From JAFGLZ01 sp964390905 (GTDB lineage Bacteria; Planctomycetota; Phycisphaerae; UBA1845; JAFGLZ01), in assembly GCA_964390905.1 (NCBI GenBank), contig CAYMLO010000027.1:1-64000 (forward strand): a stretch of DNA of 64,000 bases, in the 5' to 3' direction. The translations under genes were made by a program, and so were the position numbers. Positions within the stretch are counted from its first letter, which is position 1. Each line of letters opens with the position of its first letter. This document shows positions 42,407 through 52,257 of this stretch, piece after piece. The notes under the pieces were generated by a model. The model searched no databases. It was not told where the DNA came from and saw only the letters and a list, made by a program, of their open reading frames with translations.

Positions 42407-44599
42407 CTACGGACGCAGTGCGGCCTTCAGGAACTTCCGGGCCTCGGTCAGGTGCCGCGCCGCGTACTCGGGCAGACCCATCTGGTCGGCGTAACCGGCT
42501 TCGTTGATCTCGTAGCAGATGCGCAGGACAGCTTGCTCGGCCGGCGTCAAGGAATGTCGCAGGTCCTCGTACAGCCTCGAGATCACGCCCAACCCGCCCT
42601 CAGGCGCCTTACTCAGGCGACCTCCGTACTGCTCGCCCAGCGCCACGAGGATCTCGGCGAGTGGCGCGTAGCCCCGAACCGCTTGGACCGCGGTAGCCAG
42701 GCTTGCGTCTTCGTCCTTTACCGCACGTGATGCGGCCGCCACCGACGATGCGAGACGCTCGATCATCTCATCTGCCGATTCGGTCTGCAGCGGCCACGCG
42801 CGCCAGCGCTGCAGGCGCTGCACCTCTGAATCCAGACGATCCAGCCGGACCAGGGCGCGGGTGGCCGACAACACGCTGAGAAGCTGCGACATCGACGCGC
42901 GGGCGTTCTTGATTTCCCTGAGCTTGTGTCCCTTCCCCGCCTTGGCGCCCTCGCCCTTCTTGGGCGACGTCGCGAGCCCGGCAACCAGCGCGGCTGCCAA
43001 CGTGTCCCCGCGCTTCCGCAGAGACTTCATCCGTCCTCCGGTGATCTTGTCCATGTCGCTGTAGAGCTGTCGATCGTAGGCGAGCTCGCTGAACCGATCG
43101 ATCAGCGACTTGGCGAGCAGCACCGAACGCAAGAAGCGAACGGCGTCCCCACGCTCCTTGTCGTCGCCGGCCAGCGCTTCGGACGTCTTGACCAGACGCT
43201 GCCGTAGGGCGACGGATCGGCTCGGAAGGACCCGGCGCATCAGCTCGAGCGCTTCGGGCAACAACCGGATCAGGTCCAGGTCCGATGCATACCGCGTCAT
43301 GGTTCCGATGCGCTTGTTGACGGCACCCAGGTCTTCGTTGGCCAGGTCGGCCAGGGCGGCGTCGATCGAGGCGAAACACGCTGCCCGGGTCTCGTCGAAC
43401 GGTCTATCGAACGGCTTGGCGACGCGGACGTCGTCGTACTCCCGTCGGAGTCGCAGGATCAGACCGGTCAGCCTGTCGAGGCCGGCCAGCAACTGCATGC
43501 TCTGGTCCTCGAGCAGCGGATTCGCCAGGCCGTCGAGCGCCTTGCGCATGACCGTTGCCAGCGGACCGCGGACGCTGTCCTTGAGCGGCACCTTCGCCAG
43601 ACCCGCCAACCCCCTGGCCGAGCGGGACGCCAGATCGAGTCGCTTCAGGCCCAACGGACGCGTTCTCGGGTCGCTGTACAACAGCAGCCCCGTCCGGATC
43701 TGCGCTTCCAGCGCCGTCTTGGCGGATTCGGTGATCAGCTTGCTCTGAGCAATCGTCTGGGCGGTTTCGAAGTGGATCTCCGTGAGGCGCCCCAACGCCG
43801 TCGCCTCTGCCCGGCGCTTCGGATCCTGCAGGCCGACCCGGACGCGTCGCACGAAGTCGAGCATCTGCGACCGAAGGGCCACCGACAACCCGCTGGCCTC
43901 GACCCGAGCCGCCAGCTGATCCAAGTCCAGCTTCGCTGCCGCGGGCGGCTCCCCCGTCGGCTTAGCGGCGTGGTCACGCTCGGGCCACGCCCCCGGCAGG
44001 CTCAGCTGCTTTGGCCCAACGTGGTCGGGGACGGCCATCAAGAGCACCGACCGGGCCAGTTGATTCGTCAGCTCGGTGGCCTCGGCGGCTCCTGCGAGTT
44101 TCTCGGGCATCTTTTCCCCAGCGATGTCCGCCAACAACGACACGCCCTGGAGACGGGCCTGGAGCGTCTGGCGCTGCTTGGCAACGTTCGCGTTGCCGGT
44201 GTCCTTCGGGAGCTTGGCCAGGTCGTCCTCCCAGGACCCCAGCAGGTCGACCAAACGGTCCATGTCGGCGAGCCCCTCGCGCGCGATGTCGGCGCGCGCC
44301 CCGATCAGGCACCTCAGCCGCACGTCGGTTTGCGCCGCCGCTTGGCTGTACAGCAGATGGACCAAGACGCGAAGGTTGATTCTGGCCTCCAACGCCCTGG
44401 CCGAGGCCCCGGTCACCCGTCCACGCTCGCCCAGCAATCGAGCCAAGGCGGATTCCGCCCGGCGCTCTTCGTATCTCAATCGGCTGACCTGTTCGTAGCG
44501 CACCTGCCCGGACGCGGGAGGTGTTGCTGCACCGATGAGCAGCCCTCCGACCGCCAGCAGGTGTCGGGTCGAAATCAACACGCCGTCGCGAAGCCGCAT
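42407..44599 (-). CDS. secreted helical protein, function unknown
   Basis: This 730-residue protein begins with a signal peptide (HLLAVGGLLIGAATPPASG). The rest is almost entirely helical, rich in Leu, Ala, Arg and Lys, with no cysteine pattern, repeats or known motif that I recognise. Basic segments (KKGEGAKAGKGHKLREIK) interrupt the helices in the last third. It has its own promoter at 44629-44656 and GGAGGT eight bases before the ATG. The next gene, a deacetylase, follows after 11 bases, so they are probably co-transcribed. Confidence 0.6.
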   Translation of the reverse strand: MRLRDGVLISTRHLLAVGGLLIGAATPPASGQVRYEQVSRLRYEERRAESALARLLGERGRVTGASARALEARINLRVLVHLLYSQAAAQTDVRLRCLIGARADIAREGLADMDRLVDLLGSWEDDLAKLPKDTGNANVAKQRQTLQARLQGVSLLADIAGEKMPEKLAGAAEATELTNQLARSVLLMAVPDHVGPKQLSLPGAWPERDHAAKPTGEPPAAAKLDLDQLAARVEASGLSVALRSQMLDFVRRVRVGLQDPKRRAEATALGRLTEIHFETAQTIAQSKLITESAKTALEAQIRTGLLLYSDPRTRPLGLKRLDLASRSARGLAGLAKVPLKDSVRGPLATVMRKALDGLANPLLEDQSMQLLAGLDRLTGLILRLRREYDDVRVAKPFDRPFDETRAACFASIDAALADLANEDLGAVNKRIGTMTRYASDLDLIRLLPEALELMRRVLPSRSVALRQRLVKTSEALAGDDKERGDAVRFLRSVLLAKSLIDRFSELAYDRQLYSDMDKITGGRMKSLRKRGDTLAAALVAGLATSPKKGEGAKAGKGHKLREIKNARASMSQLLSVLSATRALVRLDRLDSEVQRLQRWRAWPLQTESADEMIERLASSVAAASRAVKDEDASLATAVQAVRGYAPLAEILVALGEQYGGRLSKAPEGGLGVISRLYEDLRHSLTPAEQAVLRICYEINEAGYADQMGLPEYAARHLTEARKFLKAALRP

Positions 44600-44628
44600 G
44601 GATACACACCTCCGGGTGGACGGAGGTT

Positions 44629-44656
44629 ATTATAGGGGGGCAGATCACCCCCGCAA
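44629..44656 (-). promoter_or_regulatory. sigma-70-type promoter for the 42.4-44.6 kb gene
   Basis: On the minus strand TTGCGG (44656-44651) and TATAAT (44634-44629) are 16 bases apart; the -10 box is perfect consensus. The start codon lies 30 bases further on. Confidence 0.6.
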
Positions 44657-44699
44657 TCGGCGCTTGGCGAGCCATGCGAGGCTGTCGGAGGTGCGGGAC

Positions 44700-45614
44700 A
44701 TGCGTGTCTTCATCACGGGCGGCACGGGACTGATCGGACGTCGGTTGGTCTCAAGATTGGCAGACCGTGGCGATCATGTCGTGGTGTTGAGTCGTTCTGC
44801 AGCGCCCCCCCCATCGGTCGACGACCGGGTAGCCACCATCCAAGGCGACCCCGCGCAGCCCGGCGATTGGCAGGAAGGGTTGTCCACCTGCGACGCCGTG
44901 GTGAACCTGGCCGGCGAGAACCTGATGGCCAAGCGGTGGAGCGCCGAGCACAAGCGGCGCGTTCGCGACAGCCGCATTCTGGCGACCCGCCACGTCGTCG
45001 ACGCCATGGGGCGATCCAACGGCAACTGCAAGACCTTGGTCAGCGCGTCGGCGATCGGGTACTACGGTTCTCGCGGCGACGAGCGCTTGGGCGAGATGGC
45101 CGGCCCCAGCCGCGACTTCCTGGCCCAGGTCTGTGCGGATTGGGAGGCCGAGGCAGCCGCTGCGGCGGACCATGGCGCCCGCGTGGTCTGCATCCGCACC
45201 GGCGTCGTGTTGGATCCGGCGGGGGGTGCACTGGCCAGGATGCTGCCGGTGTTCAGGCGGTTCGGGGGCGGCCCGGTCGGATCGGGTCGGCAGTGGTTCA
45301 GCTGGATCCACCGGGACGACCTGCTCGGGCTGTTCTGCCTGGGGTTGGACGACACGACGCTCCACGGACCCGTCAACGGCGTCTCGCCGAACCCGGTGAC
45401 CAACCGGGAATTCGCCCGCGCATTGGGTCGCGCGTTGGGTCGTCCGGCGATGCTCCGGGCGCCGAAATGGGTGTTGCGAGCCGCCCTCGGCGAGGCCGCG
45501 GACACCGTCCTGGCCAGCCAACGGGCCATCCCACAGGTCGCCATCGATCGGGAGTTCCCGTTCCAGTACGACCGAGTCGACGCAGCTCTGGCCCATCTAC
45601 TGGGGTCAACGTGA
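44700..45614 (+). CDS. TIGR01777-type SDR epimerase (YfcH-like)
   Basis: The 304-residue protein has the extended SDR cofactor motif VFITGGTGLIGRRLVSRL at the N-terminus, followed by DAVVNLAGENLMAKRW, SASAIGYYG (Tyr in the catalytic region), RTGVVLDPAGGAL, and WFSWIHRDDLLG. The C-terminal segment has NPVTNREFARALGRAL. These match the TIGR01777/YfcH family, whose substrates are not known. The start at 44700 is a few bases after a GGAGGTG ribosome-binding site. Confidence 0.88.
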   Translation: MRVFITGGTGLIGRRLVSRLADRGDHVVVLSRSAAPPPSVDDRVATIQGDPAQPGDWQEGLSTCDAVVNLAGENLMAKRWSAEHKRRVRDSRILATRHVVDAMGRSNGNCKTLVSASAIGYYGSRGDERLGEMAGPSRDFLAQVCADWEAEAAAAADHGARVVCIRTGVVLDPAGGALARMLPVFRRFGGGPVGSGRQWFSWIHRDDLLGLFCLGLDDTTLHGPVNGVSPNPVTNREFARALGRALGRPAMLRAPKWVLRAALGEAADTVLASQRAIPQVAIDREFPFQYDRVDAALAHLLGST

Positions 45615-45648
45615 TCGGCGACCGGCTCGCCGCAGCGTTGCCCAAGGG

Positions 45649-46572
45649 CTAACCCAGGAGTTGGGCCGCGCTCGGCCAGGTGTACCTGACGGCGATGAAC
45701 AAGATCGCCAGGGCGACGATGAACTTGATCACGACGGTTGGGACGCGCTGCTGCAATCGGGCCCCAACGTAGATGCCCGCCATGCCTCCCAGGCCGAACA
45801 GCCCGCCGAGCAACCAATCCGGCGAGGCGTTCGGCGCCCCGCCGACCGGAACGTAGGCGTAGCACAGGGCGGCCGCCAACGACGAAACCCACGTCGACAA
45901 CAGCGCCGCACCGGACACGACCCCAACGGGCAGGTGCAGCACGGCGATGCAGTAGGGCGCCATCACCGCCCCACCACCGATCCCGTAGGTCCCGCCGACG
46001 ACGCCGACGATCAACGACAGCAGAAACACCGGTGCCGGGGCGAACCGATGCGTCTGTCCCTGGAAATCGATGGCGGCCTCGGAGAGGGTCAGCCGCCCGC
46101 CCGTGATGCTGCCTCCTGGTGATGGGCGCTGGGCGCCGTCCGCGGCGCGGCGGGTCCGCAGGTCAGCGACCGCACCATAAAGCGTCCGCACCCCCATGTA
46201 GCCGAGGACGAGCCCGACGAACAGTTGGAAATGCCCCGGGTCCGGCAGATAGGTGACGCGGATGTAGTATCCCGCGAACATGCCGGGCACCGTCCCCAAC
46301 ACGAGCAAGGTGAACAGCGGCCAAGCCAACCGCCCCTCGCGGATGTGCCGATAGACCCCTAGCGGGATCGCCACGACGTTGTAGACCAGGTTGGTCGCAC
46401 TCACGCCGGGGGTGGTGTATCCCAACACGCTCATCTGGAACGGTAGCAGGATGAACGCCCCCGACAGCCCGCCCATCGACGCCAGCGAAGACACCACGAA
46501 CATCACCAGGGGCGGCACGAACCAGTAGGTCTCGACGCCCGATGCAGAGAAGTGATGGACGAATGCGTCCAC
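45649..46572 (-). CDS. TauE/SafE family anion permease
   Basis: The 307-residue membrane protein has two halves of hydrophobic helices separated by a charged loop (about residues 140-175). Each half begins with a GG-rich motif (SSLASMGGLSGAFILLP and VVGGTYGIGGGAVMAP) characteristic of the TauE/SafE family. Members export sulfite, sulfoacetate or other organic anions. The GTG start at 46572 has GGAGG six bases upstream; the open frame continues further upstream without a good start. It is divergent from the glycyl radical enzyme operon and shares its 180-base upstream region. Confidence 0.85.
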   Translation of the reverse strand: MDAFVHHFSASGVETYWFVPPLVMFVVSSLASMGGLSGAFILLPFQMSVLGYTTPGVSATNLVYNVVAIPLGVYRHIREGRLAWPLFTLLVLGTVPGMFAGYYIRVTYLPDPGHFQLFVGLVLGYMGVRTLYGAVADLRTRRAADGAQRPSPGGSITGGRLTLSEAAIDFQGQTHRFAPAPVFLLSLIVGVVGGTYGIGGGAVMAPYCIAVLHLPVGVVSGAALLSTWVSSLAAALCYAYVPVGGAPNASPDWLLGGLFGLGGMAGIYVGARLQQRVPTVVIKFIVALAILFIAVRYTWPSAAQLLG

Positions 46573-46752
46573 GGGTATCCTCCCGGGCTCAGCGATGGGG
46601 CAGCCTACCGCGGGATCATGGTTGGGTCCAGGTGAGACTGAGGGCCTGGGGGCAGCGCAGCGCAACCGGCAGCTCCCCGAGCGAGCGCAGAGGCCCCTCC
46701 GCTTCTGTTTTCCATGGGGATCTGATATAGGTGGGGTGAGAAGGAAGACGCG

Positions 46753-48903
46753 ATGAGCATCGCAACGACCGGGCTCGAGATCCCGTCGACAGACTTGAAT
46801 GCCGAACGTCTGGCCGCCATCGGCGAACCCTTCAGCGCGGGGTTCCTGGCCGACCCGGATGCGCCGGTCGTTGTCCGCGTGGCCGAGGGACTGCGGCGGT
46901 TCGTTCGCGACGTCGAGTTGGTGCCGTACTGCGGCGAGCGGCTGTATCCAACCGGCAGGGCAATCTGGCAGCGGCCGCCGGCGATGATCGTGCGCTGGTA
47001 CTACGTGTCGATCGCGCCCGTGGCCGAGGACGTTCTAAGCGCCAAGCGCGAGGCGTACGCGGGGGACCCCGAGAAGCTGGAAACGCTCGAGGCGCTGGCC
47101 GCGTTTTGGCGCGACTACCCCCCTGCCGGCGGGTACACGCACAGCATTCCCAACTACGATCGGATGCTCGCCGAGGGCCTCAGCGGCACGGAGGCCCGAA
47201 TCGCGACCGGCATGGGCCAGGCCGAGCGGGACGCTGATGAGGAATGCTGCGCGTTCTATCGGGCGATGGCCATTACCGTCGATGTCGCGCGGATCCTGCA
47301 TCGGCGGTTCGTCGAGCAGATCGCGGCCGCGACACTCGACGATCCGGCATTGCGGGCCAACCAACGAGCGCTGCTCGACGCCTACCGACGCGTGCCAGAA
47401 GCGCCCGCCGAGACGTTCTACCAGGCCATGGTCGCGACGAACTTCTACTACTACCTGGACGGGCCGGACGACTTGGGACGGTTCGATCAGTTCATGTGGC
47501 CGTACTACGACGCCGACCGATCGGCGGGTCGACTGACGCGCGACGACGCGGTCGAGCTGGTGGCCCGACTGTGGGACAACACGGACGAGGCGTACGCGTG
47601 GAACACGGCCATCGGCGGCAGCCGTCCGGACGGGTCGCGGGGGGACAACGATCTGACGCTCACGTGTCTAGAGGCAGCGCGGGGGCGGCGGCGACCCAAC
47701 TTGGCGTTGCGGATTCGTCGGGACACGCCGCAACAGGTGTGGGACGCGGCGCTCGAGACGATCAGCACGGGCTGCGGCCTGCCAGCGTTGTACTGCGAGG
47801 AGAACTACGTCCGGGCGATCCGCGAGGCCCACCTGAACCTCCGCGACGAGGACATGCACCGATTCGCGTTTGGCGGGTGCACCGAGCTGATGATCCACGG
47901 GTGCAGCAACGTCGGGTCGCTGGACGGCGATTTCAACCTGCCCCAGCTCCTGGTTGCGTCGCTGCACGAGGATCTGCCCGGGTCTGCGTCGTTCGAGGCG
48001 TTCTACGACGCCTACAAGCGCCGCTGTGCCGGGGCAATCAGCGATCTGGCGGGATCGATCTCGGCCGCCCAGCGCCGCAAGTCGCTCTGGCACCCGCAGC
48101 CGATCCGCTCATTGATGATTGACGACTGTCTGGCGCGAGGCTGGGAGTACGCGGCCGGCGGGGCCCGCTACAACTGGTCGGTGGTCAACATCATGGGGTT
48201 GGGAAACGCCGTCGATTCGCTGTGCGTCGTCCGCGAGGTGGTGTTCGAGAAGCGCGAGCTGACCGCAGCGGCGCTGATCGACATCCTGGACCGCGACTAC
48301 GAAGACGCAGAGACATGGCGGCGGCGGTTCGGCAAGTGTCCGCGATACGGCAACGGCGATGCGCGGGCGGATGATCTGGCCCGCGACTTGTCGGCGTTCG
48401 TCTTCACCCAGTGGCAACGCTACGCGCCCTGGCGCGGCGGCAAGTTCCTCCCGTCGTGCCTGATGTTCACGACGTATGCGTTCTACGGGGAGCACGTGGG
48501 AGCGACCCCTGACGGTCGGGGCGACGGTCAGCCGATCGCCGACTCGGCCGGACCCGTCCAAGGGCGCGACCGCAACGGACCGACGGCGATGCTGCGATCG
48601 GCAGCTGGCATCGATCAGATGCACGCCCCGGGCACGCTGATCGTCAACGTGCGGTTCAGCAAGTCGATGTTCGCCACGCCGCAGGATCGCGACCGGCTGC
48701 AGTCGCTGATCCGCGGGTACTTCGACCTGGGCGGCATGCAGCTTCAGGTCAACGTCGTCGACCAGACCATGCTCGAGGCGGCCATGGCCGACCCCGAGAC
48801 GTACGGCGACATGATCGTCCGCATCGGCGGGTTCAGTGAGTACTGGAAGAACCTGACGCCGGCGCTGCGGCGGTCGGTGTTGGAGCGAACGGAGCATGTC
48901 TGA
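46753..48903 (+). CDS. glycyl radical enzyme A (pyruvate-formate-lyase-like)
   Basis: The 716-residue protein has the full set of glycyl radical enzyme features. The active-site loop is FGGCTELMIHG (thiyl-radical Cys376 and Glu378, the CxE pair). The substrate-region pattern GATPDGRGDGQPIADSAGPVQGRDRNGPTA is present in pieces. The C-terminal glycyl loop is VRIGGFSEYW, with the radical Gly693 placed 23 residues from the end. CxE occurs in dehydratases, lyases and decarboxylases, not in true pyruvate formate-lyase (CC). The N-terminal domain is short. The ATG has AAGGAAG seven bases upstream. Its end overlaps the next gene by eight bases. Substrate unknown. Confidence 0.88.
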   Translation: MSIATTGLEIPSTDLNAERLAAIGEPFSAGFLADPDAPVVVRVAEGLRRFVRDVELVPYCGERLYPTGRAIWQRPPAMIVRWYYVSIAPVAEDVLSAKREAYAGDPEKLETLEALAAFWRDYPPAGGYTHSIPNYDRMLAEGLSGTEARIATGMGQAERDADEECCAFYRAMAITVDVARILHRRFVEQIAAATLDDPALRANQRALLDAYRRVPEAPAETFYQAMVATNFYYYLDGPDDLGRFDQFMWPYYDADRSAGRLTRDDAVELVARLWDNTDEAYAWNTAIGGSRPDGSRGDNDLTLTCLEAARGRRRPNLALRIRRDTPQQVWDAALETISTGCGLPALYCEENYVRAIREAHLNLRDEDMHRFAFGGCTELMIHGCSNVGSLDGDFNLPQLLVASLHEDLPGSASFEAFYDAYKRRCAGAISDLAGSISAAQRRKSLWHPQPIRSLMIDDCLARGWEYAAGGARYNWSVVNIMGLGNAVDSLCVVREVVFEKRELTAAALIDILDRDYEDAETWRRRFGKCPRYGNGDARADDLARDLSAFVFTQWQRYAPWRGGKFLPSCLMFTTYAFYGEHVGATPDGRGDGQPIADSAGPVQGRDRNGPTAMLRSAAGIDQMHAPGTLIVNVRFSKSMFATPQDRDRLQSLIRGYFDLGGMQLQVNVVDQTMLEAAMADPETYGDMIVRIGGFSEYWKNLTPALRRSVLERTEHV

Positions 48904-51271
48904 GACCAAGACCCTCTCGGCCGAGTCGTCTGACGCCGAGCGTCCCGTGTGGTTGGACGATCGGCTGATGCGGCTCCGCGAGCATGCGATGTCGAACCCG
49001 CCGCGGCCGTCGGGGTTCCGCGGACTGGCGGTCCTGCGGGCCAGGGCAGCCCACCCGCACAGCGCGATCGGCGTCAACCTGGCGCGGGGGCTGGCGGGGA
49101 CGATCGGGACGTTCCCGGCCCGCGTGGTGCATGCCGAGGATCTGCTGGCGGGCGAGCACCTGTTCGGGTTCGGCCCGGCGGCGGACCTTGACTGGTGGCG
49201 GGATCACGTCTGCCCGGGCACCGAGATGGCTGAGAAGCTCGATGAGATGCTGGCTGAGTCCGCCCTGGACGACGCCCAGCGTGCCGCGTTTCGCGAGCTG
49301 TCGTACGCCGTTCGTCATGGCCCGGTGCTGGATTCCGCCACGGCGCTGAGCGACCACTTGCCGGAGGTCCGCAAGTCCATCGAAGCCGGCGTCTACTTCG
49401 GGTCCGGGGCCAGCCTGAACCACAGCATCCGCGACTTCGCCAAGGTGCTCCGCGTGGGGTTCGACGGCATCGTTGGCGAAATCGACGCGGCACTGGCGAA
49501 GCGCAGGCCCGAACGCCCCGGCGAGAAGGACCGGCTCGACGCATTGCTGAGCATGCGGATCGCGGCTGAAGCCGCCGCGACGATCGGCAATCGCTACGCC
49601 GACGCCTATGAGCAGGCAGCCGATGCATGCGACGATCCGAACCAGGCGTCGGAATACCGCGCGTTGGCGGCCGTCTGTCGCCGCGTGCCCCGCCAACCGG
49701 CACGATCGCTGCACGAGGCGATCCAGGCCCTGTGGTTCGCGCACGTCATCACGTGCGCCGAGGACCACATCAACGCCAACAGCATCGGGCGGATCGACCA
49801 GATCCTGTGGCCCTACTACCAGGCCGACGTCGAAGCCGGACAGATTGACCGCGACCGCGCAACCCAGCTACTGGCCGCGCTGTGGATCAAGCTCTACCAG
49901 GACTACGACGTCCAGCAAGTCTGCCTCTCGGGCCAGACGCCCGACGGCGAGGACGGGACCAACGAGCTGAGCACGCTGTGCCTGGACGTGACCGAGGCGC
50001 TGGGGTTCGTGCGATGCCTGTCCGTCCGGGTGCACGACCGAACGCCGCGATCGTTCATGCGACGGGCCCTCGCGTTGGTGGGTCGGGGCGGGGGGATCCC
50101 GTTCTTCTTCAATGACGACGCGATCCTCCCGGCGTTGGCGTTCTCGGGCATCACCGACCTGCAAGACGCACGGGACTACGCGATGATCGGCTGCGTGGAG
50201 GTGACGATCCCCGGGCGGACCAACCCCCGCGCGGTCAGCCACATGTTCAACGTGGCCAAATGTTTGGAGCTGGCCATCCACGACGGCGTGGACCCGGCCT
50301 GCGGCGAACGAATCGGCCCGAAGACGGGGGGCGGGCTGGCCGCCTGGCGAACGGTCAAGCAGGCCTACGCGGGCTACACCAAGACCGTCAAGCATCTCGC
50401 CCGACAGGCCGCGGCGATGAGCAACTTCGGCGAGACGATGCAGGACCACTGGCATCCGCAGCCGTTCCGATCCTGCCTCACGTCGTCGTGCATCGAGCGC
50501 GGCCAGGACGTCGTCGCCGGCGGGGCGAAGTACAACTACCATTCCTGCTGCATGATTGGCGGGCCGAACGTGTCCGACTCGCTGTACCTGCTCGATAAGC
50601 TCGTGTTCGGGTCGAAGCAGGTCGATCGCGTCGAGCTACTGGAGGCGTTGCGGACGAACTTCGAGGACGCCGAGCCGTTGCGACAGATGCTGCTGCGACG
50701 GTGCGCCAAGTACGGCAACGACGTGGCCGAGGTCGACGAAGTGGCCGCCCGCGTGGCCGAGGACTACTGCCGGTTCATGAACGGCCTGCGGACGCGGTTC
50801 AGCGGACGGTTTCACGTGCATCTGTTCAGTTTCGTGTGGCACCTGGACCCGTGCGGCGTCAGGACCGGCGCGCTGCCCGACGGTCGTCGTGCGGGCGACC
50901 CATTGGCGTACAGTATCTCGCCCATGCAAGGTCGGGACGAGCGCGGGCTGACGGCCGTGCTGAACAGCCTGGCCCGCATGCCGCATCATCTGGCGGCCGG
51001 ATCGTCGTCGGCCATCATCGAGGTGGACCCCGTCTTGTTCCAGTCCGCCAACCTCGACCGCGTGGTGGACATGGTCACGACCGCCATCGCGCGCGGCGTG
51101 GGGCAGCTCCAGTTCAACGTCGTCAACGCCGAGACGCTGCGGCGCGCTCAGGCCGACCCCGACAAGCACCGCAACCTCTGTGTCCGCGTCAGCGGCTTCA
51201 GTCAGAAGTTCTGCCTGCTCGACCGCCAGATGCAGGACCACATCATCGCGAGGACCAAGCACGCCCAATGA
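48896..51271 (+). CDS. glycyl radical enzyme B (pyruvate-formate-lyase-like)
   Basis: This 791-residue protein is a second, distinct glycyl radical enzyme. It has MIGCVEVTIPG (Cys433, Glu435), TGALPDGRRAGDPLAYSISP, and the C-terminal VRVSGFSQKF loop with Gly767, 24 residues from the end, so both radical sites are intact. It shares only the family framework with enzyme A: WHPQP, AGGAKYN and the glycyl loop align, while most other stretches differ. The N-terminus (RLMRLREHAM, RARAAHP) is like typical decarboxylase/dehydratase members. It overlaps enzyme A at its start and the activating enzyme at its end (ATGA), so all three should be made in fixed proportion. Confidence 0.9.
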   Translation: MSETKTLSAESSDAERPVWLDDRLMRLREHAMSNPPRPSGFRGLAVLRARAAHPHSAIGVNLARGLAGTIGTFPARVVHAEDLLAGEHLFGFGPAADLDWWRDHVCPGTEMAEKLDEMLAESALDDAQRAAFRELSYAVRHGPVLDSATALSDHLPEVRKSIEAGVYFGSGASLNHSIRDFAKVLRVGFDGIVGEIDAALAKRRPERPGEKDRLDALLSMRIAAEAAATIGNRYADAYEQAADACDDPNQASEYRALAAVCRRVPRQPARSLHEAIQALWFAHVITCAEDHINANSIGRIDQILWPYYQADVEAGQIDRDRATQLLAALWIKLYQDYDVQQVCLSGQTPDGEDGTNELSTLCLDVTEALGFVRCLSVRVHDRTPRSFMRRALALVGRGGGIPFFFNDDAILPALAFSGITDLQDARDYAMIGCVEVTIPGRTNPRAVSHMFNVAKCLELAIHDGVDPACGERIGPKTGGGLAAWRTVKQAYAGYTKTVKHLARQAAAMSNFGETMQDHWHPQPFRSCLTSSCIERGQDVVAGGAKYNYHSCCMIGGPNVSDSLYLLDKLVFGSKQVDRVELLEALRTNFEDAEPLRQMLLRRCAKYGNDVAEVDEVAARVAEDYCRFMNGLRTRFSGRFHVHLFSFVWHLDPCGVRTGALPDGRRAGDPLAYSISPMQGRDERGLTAVLNSLARMPHHLAAGSSSAIIEVDPVLFQSANLDRVVDMVTTAIARGVGQLQFNVVNAETLRRAQADPDKHRNLCVRVSGFSQKFCLLDRQMQDHIIARTKHAQ

Positions 51272-52200
51272 GCCGGCTCGACACCCGCGGCATGATCTTC
51301 GACATCAAACGGTTCGCCATCCATGACGGTCCGGGCATCCGAACGACCGTGTTCTGCAAGGGGTGTCCGCTCAACTGCGCCTGGTGCCACAACCCCGAGT
51401 CGATCCGCTCCGAGCGTGAGATCTCCTTCATGCCCGACCGTTGCATCGGATGCGGGCATTGCTTCGACGTCTGTCCGAACGAGGCCCACCGAATGGACGG
51501 GACGGACCGGATCTACGATCGCGATCGCTGCGTGGTCTGCGGCGATTGTGCGGCCGGCTGCTACGCCGAGGCTCTGGAGGTCGTCGGTCGCGAGGTGACC
51601 GTCGCCGAGGTGATCGACGAGGTGGAGCGCGACCGGCCCTTCTACGAGACGTCCGGCGGCGGGCTGACGATCAGCGGGGGCGAGCCGACCGACCAGTTCG
51701 AGTTCACGCAGGCGTTGCTGGCGGAGGCCAAGGCTCGGGACATCGAGACCTGCCTGGACACCAGCGGCCTGACGGCCTGGGAACGTCTGCGGAAGCTCAT
51801 GCCGCTGGTGGACCTGTTTCTGTACGACGTCAAGGACACCGACGCCGCACGTCACAAGCGCTTCACCGGCGTCGACAACGAGCTGATCTTAGCCAACCTC
51901 CGCCGGCTGGACGACTCCGGGGCGACCATCATCCTGCGGTGCCCGATGATCCCGGACATCAACACGGACGACGGGCACCTGAAGGCCCTGGCCGAACTTG
52001 CGCGGTCGCTGTCGGGCCTGGTGGAGGTCAACCTGCTGCCGTATCACAAACTGGGCCTGAGCAAGACCGACCGCCTCGGCCACCAACAGCCGAACGGCAA
52101 GAGATCCATGTTGACGCTCCAGAGCCCCCCCGACGAGCAGGTAGATGCCTGGTTGGCCCGCCTGGACGAGCTAGGGGTAGCAAACGCACGACGGTCCTGA
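51268..52200 (+). CDS. glycyl radical enzyme activating enzyme (radical SAM)
   Basis: The 310-residue protein has the activase pattern: GMIFDIKRFAIHDGPGIRTT, then the radical SAM motif CPLNCAWCHNPESI. An inserted pair of ferredoxin motifs (CIGCGHCFDVCP and CVVCGDCAAGCY) is typical of the larger activases for CxE-type enzymes. SGGEPTDQFEF and DLFLYDVKDTD follow in the barrel. It uses S-adenosylmethionine to put the radical on the glycine of its partner. It is the only activase in the window, so it probably serves both enzymes. Confidence 0.93.
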   Translation: MSRLDTRGMIFDIKRFAIHDGPGIRTTVFCKGCPLNCAWCHNPESIRSEREISFMPDRCIGCGHCFDVCPNEAHRMDGTDRIYDRDRCVVCGDCAAGCYAEALEVVGREVTVAEVIDEVERDRPFYETSGGGLTISGGEPTDQFEFTQALLAEAKARDIETCLDTSGLTAWERLRKLMPLVDLFLYDVKDTDAARHKRFTGVDNELILANLRRLDDSGATIILRCPMIPDINTDDGHLKALAELARSLSGLVEVNLLPYHKLGLSKTDRLGHQQPNGKRSMLTLQSPPDEQVDAWLARLDELGVANARRS

Positions 52201-52257
52201 ACGGCCCAGGCGCGCGGTGCGCGTCTGCCGACACACCCGAAGCGATGGCACAACCAT

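Noticed and set aside
46573..46752. Possible sigma-54 promoter before the glycyl radical enzyme operon
   Set aside because: No GG-N10-GC pair with the right surroundings was found; a GATATA-like box near 46730 has no matching -35 box.
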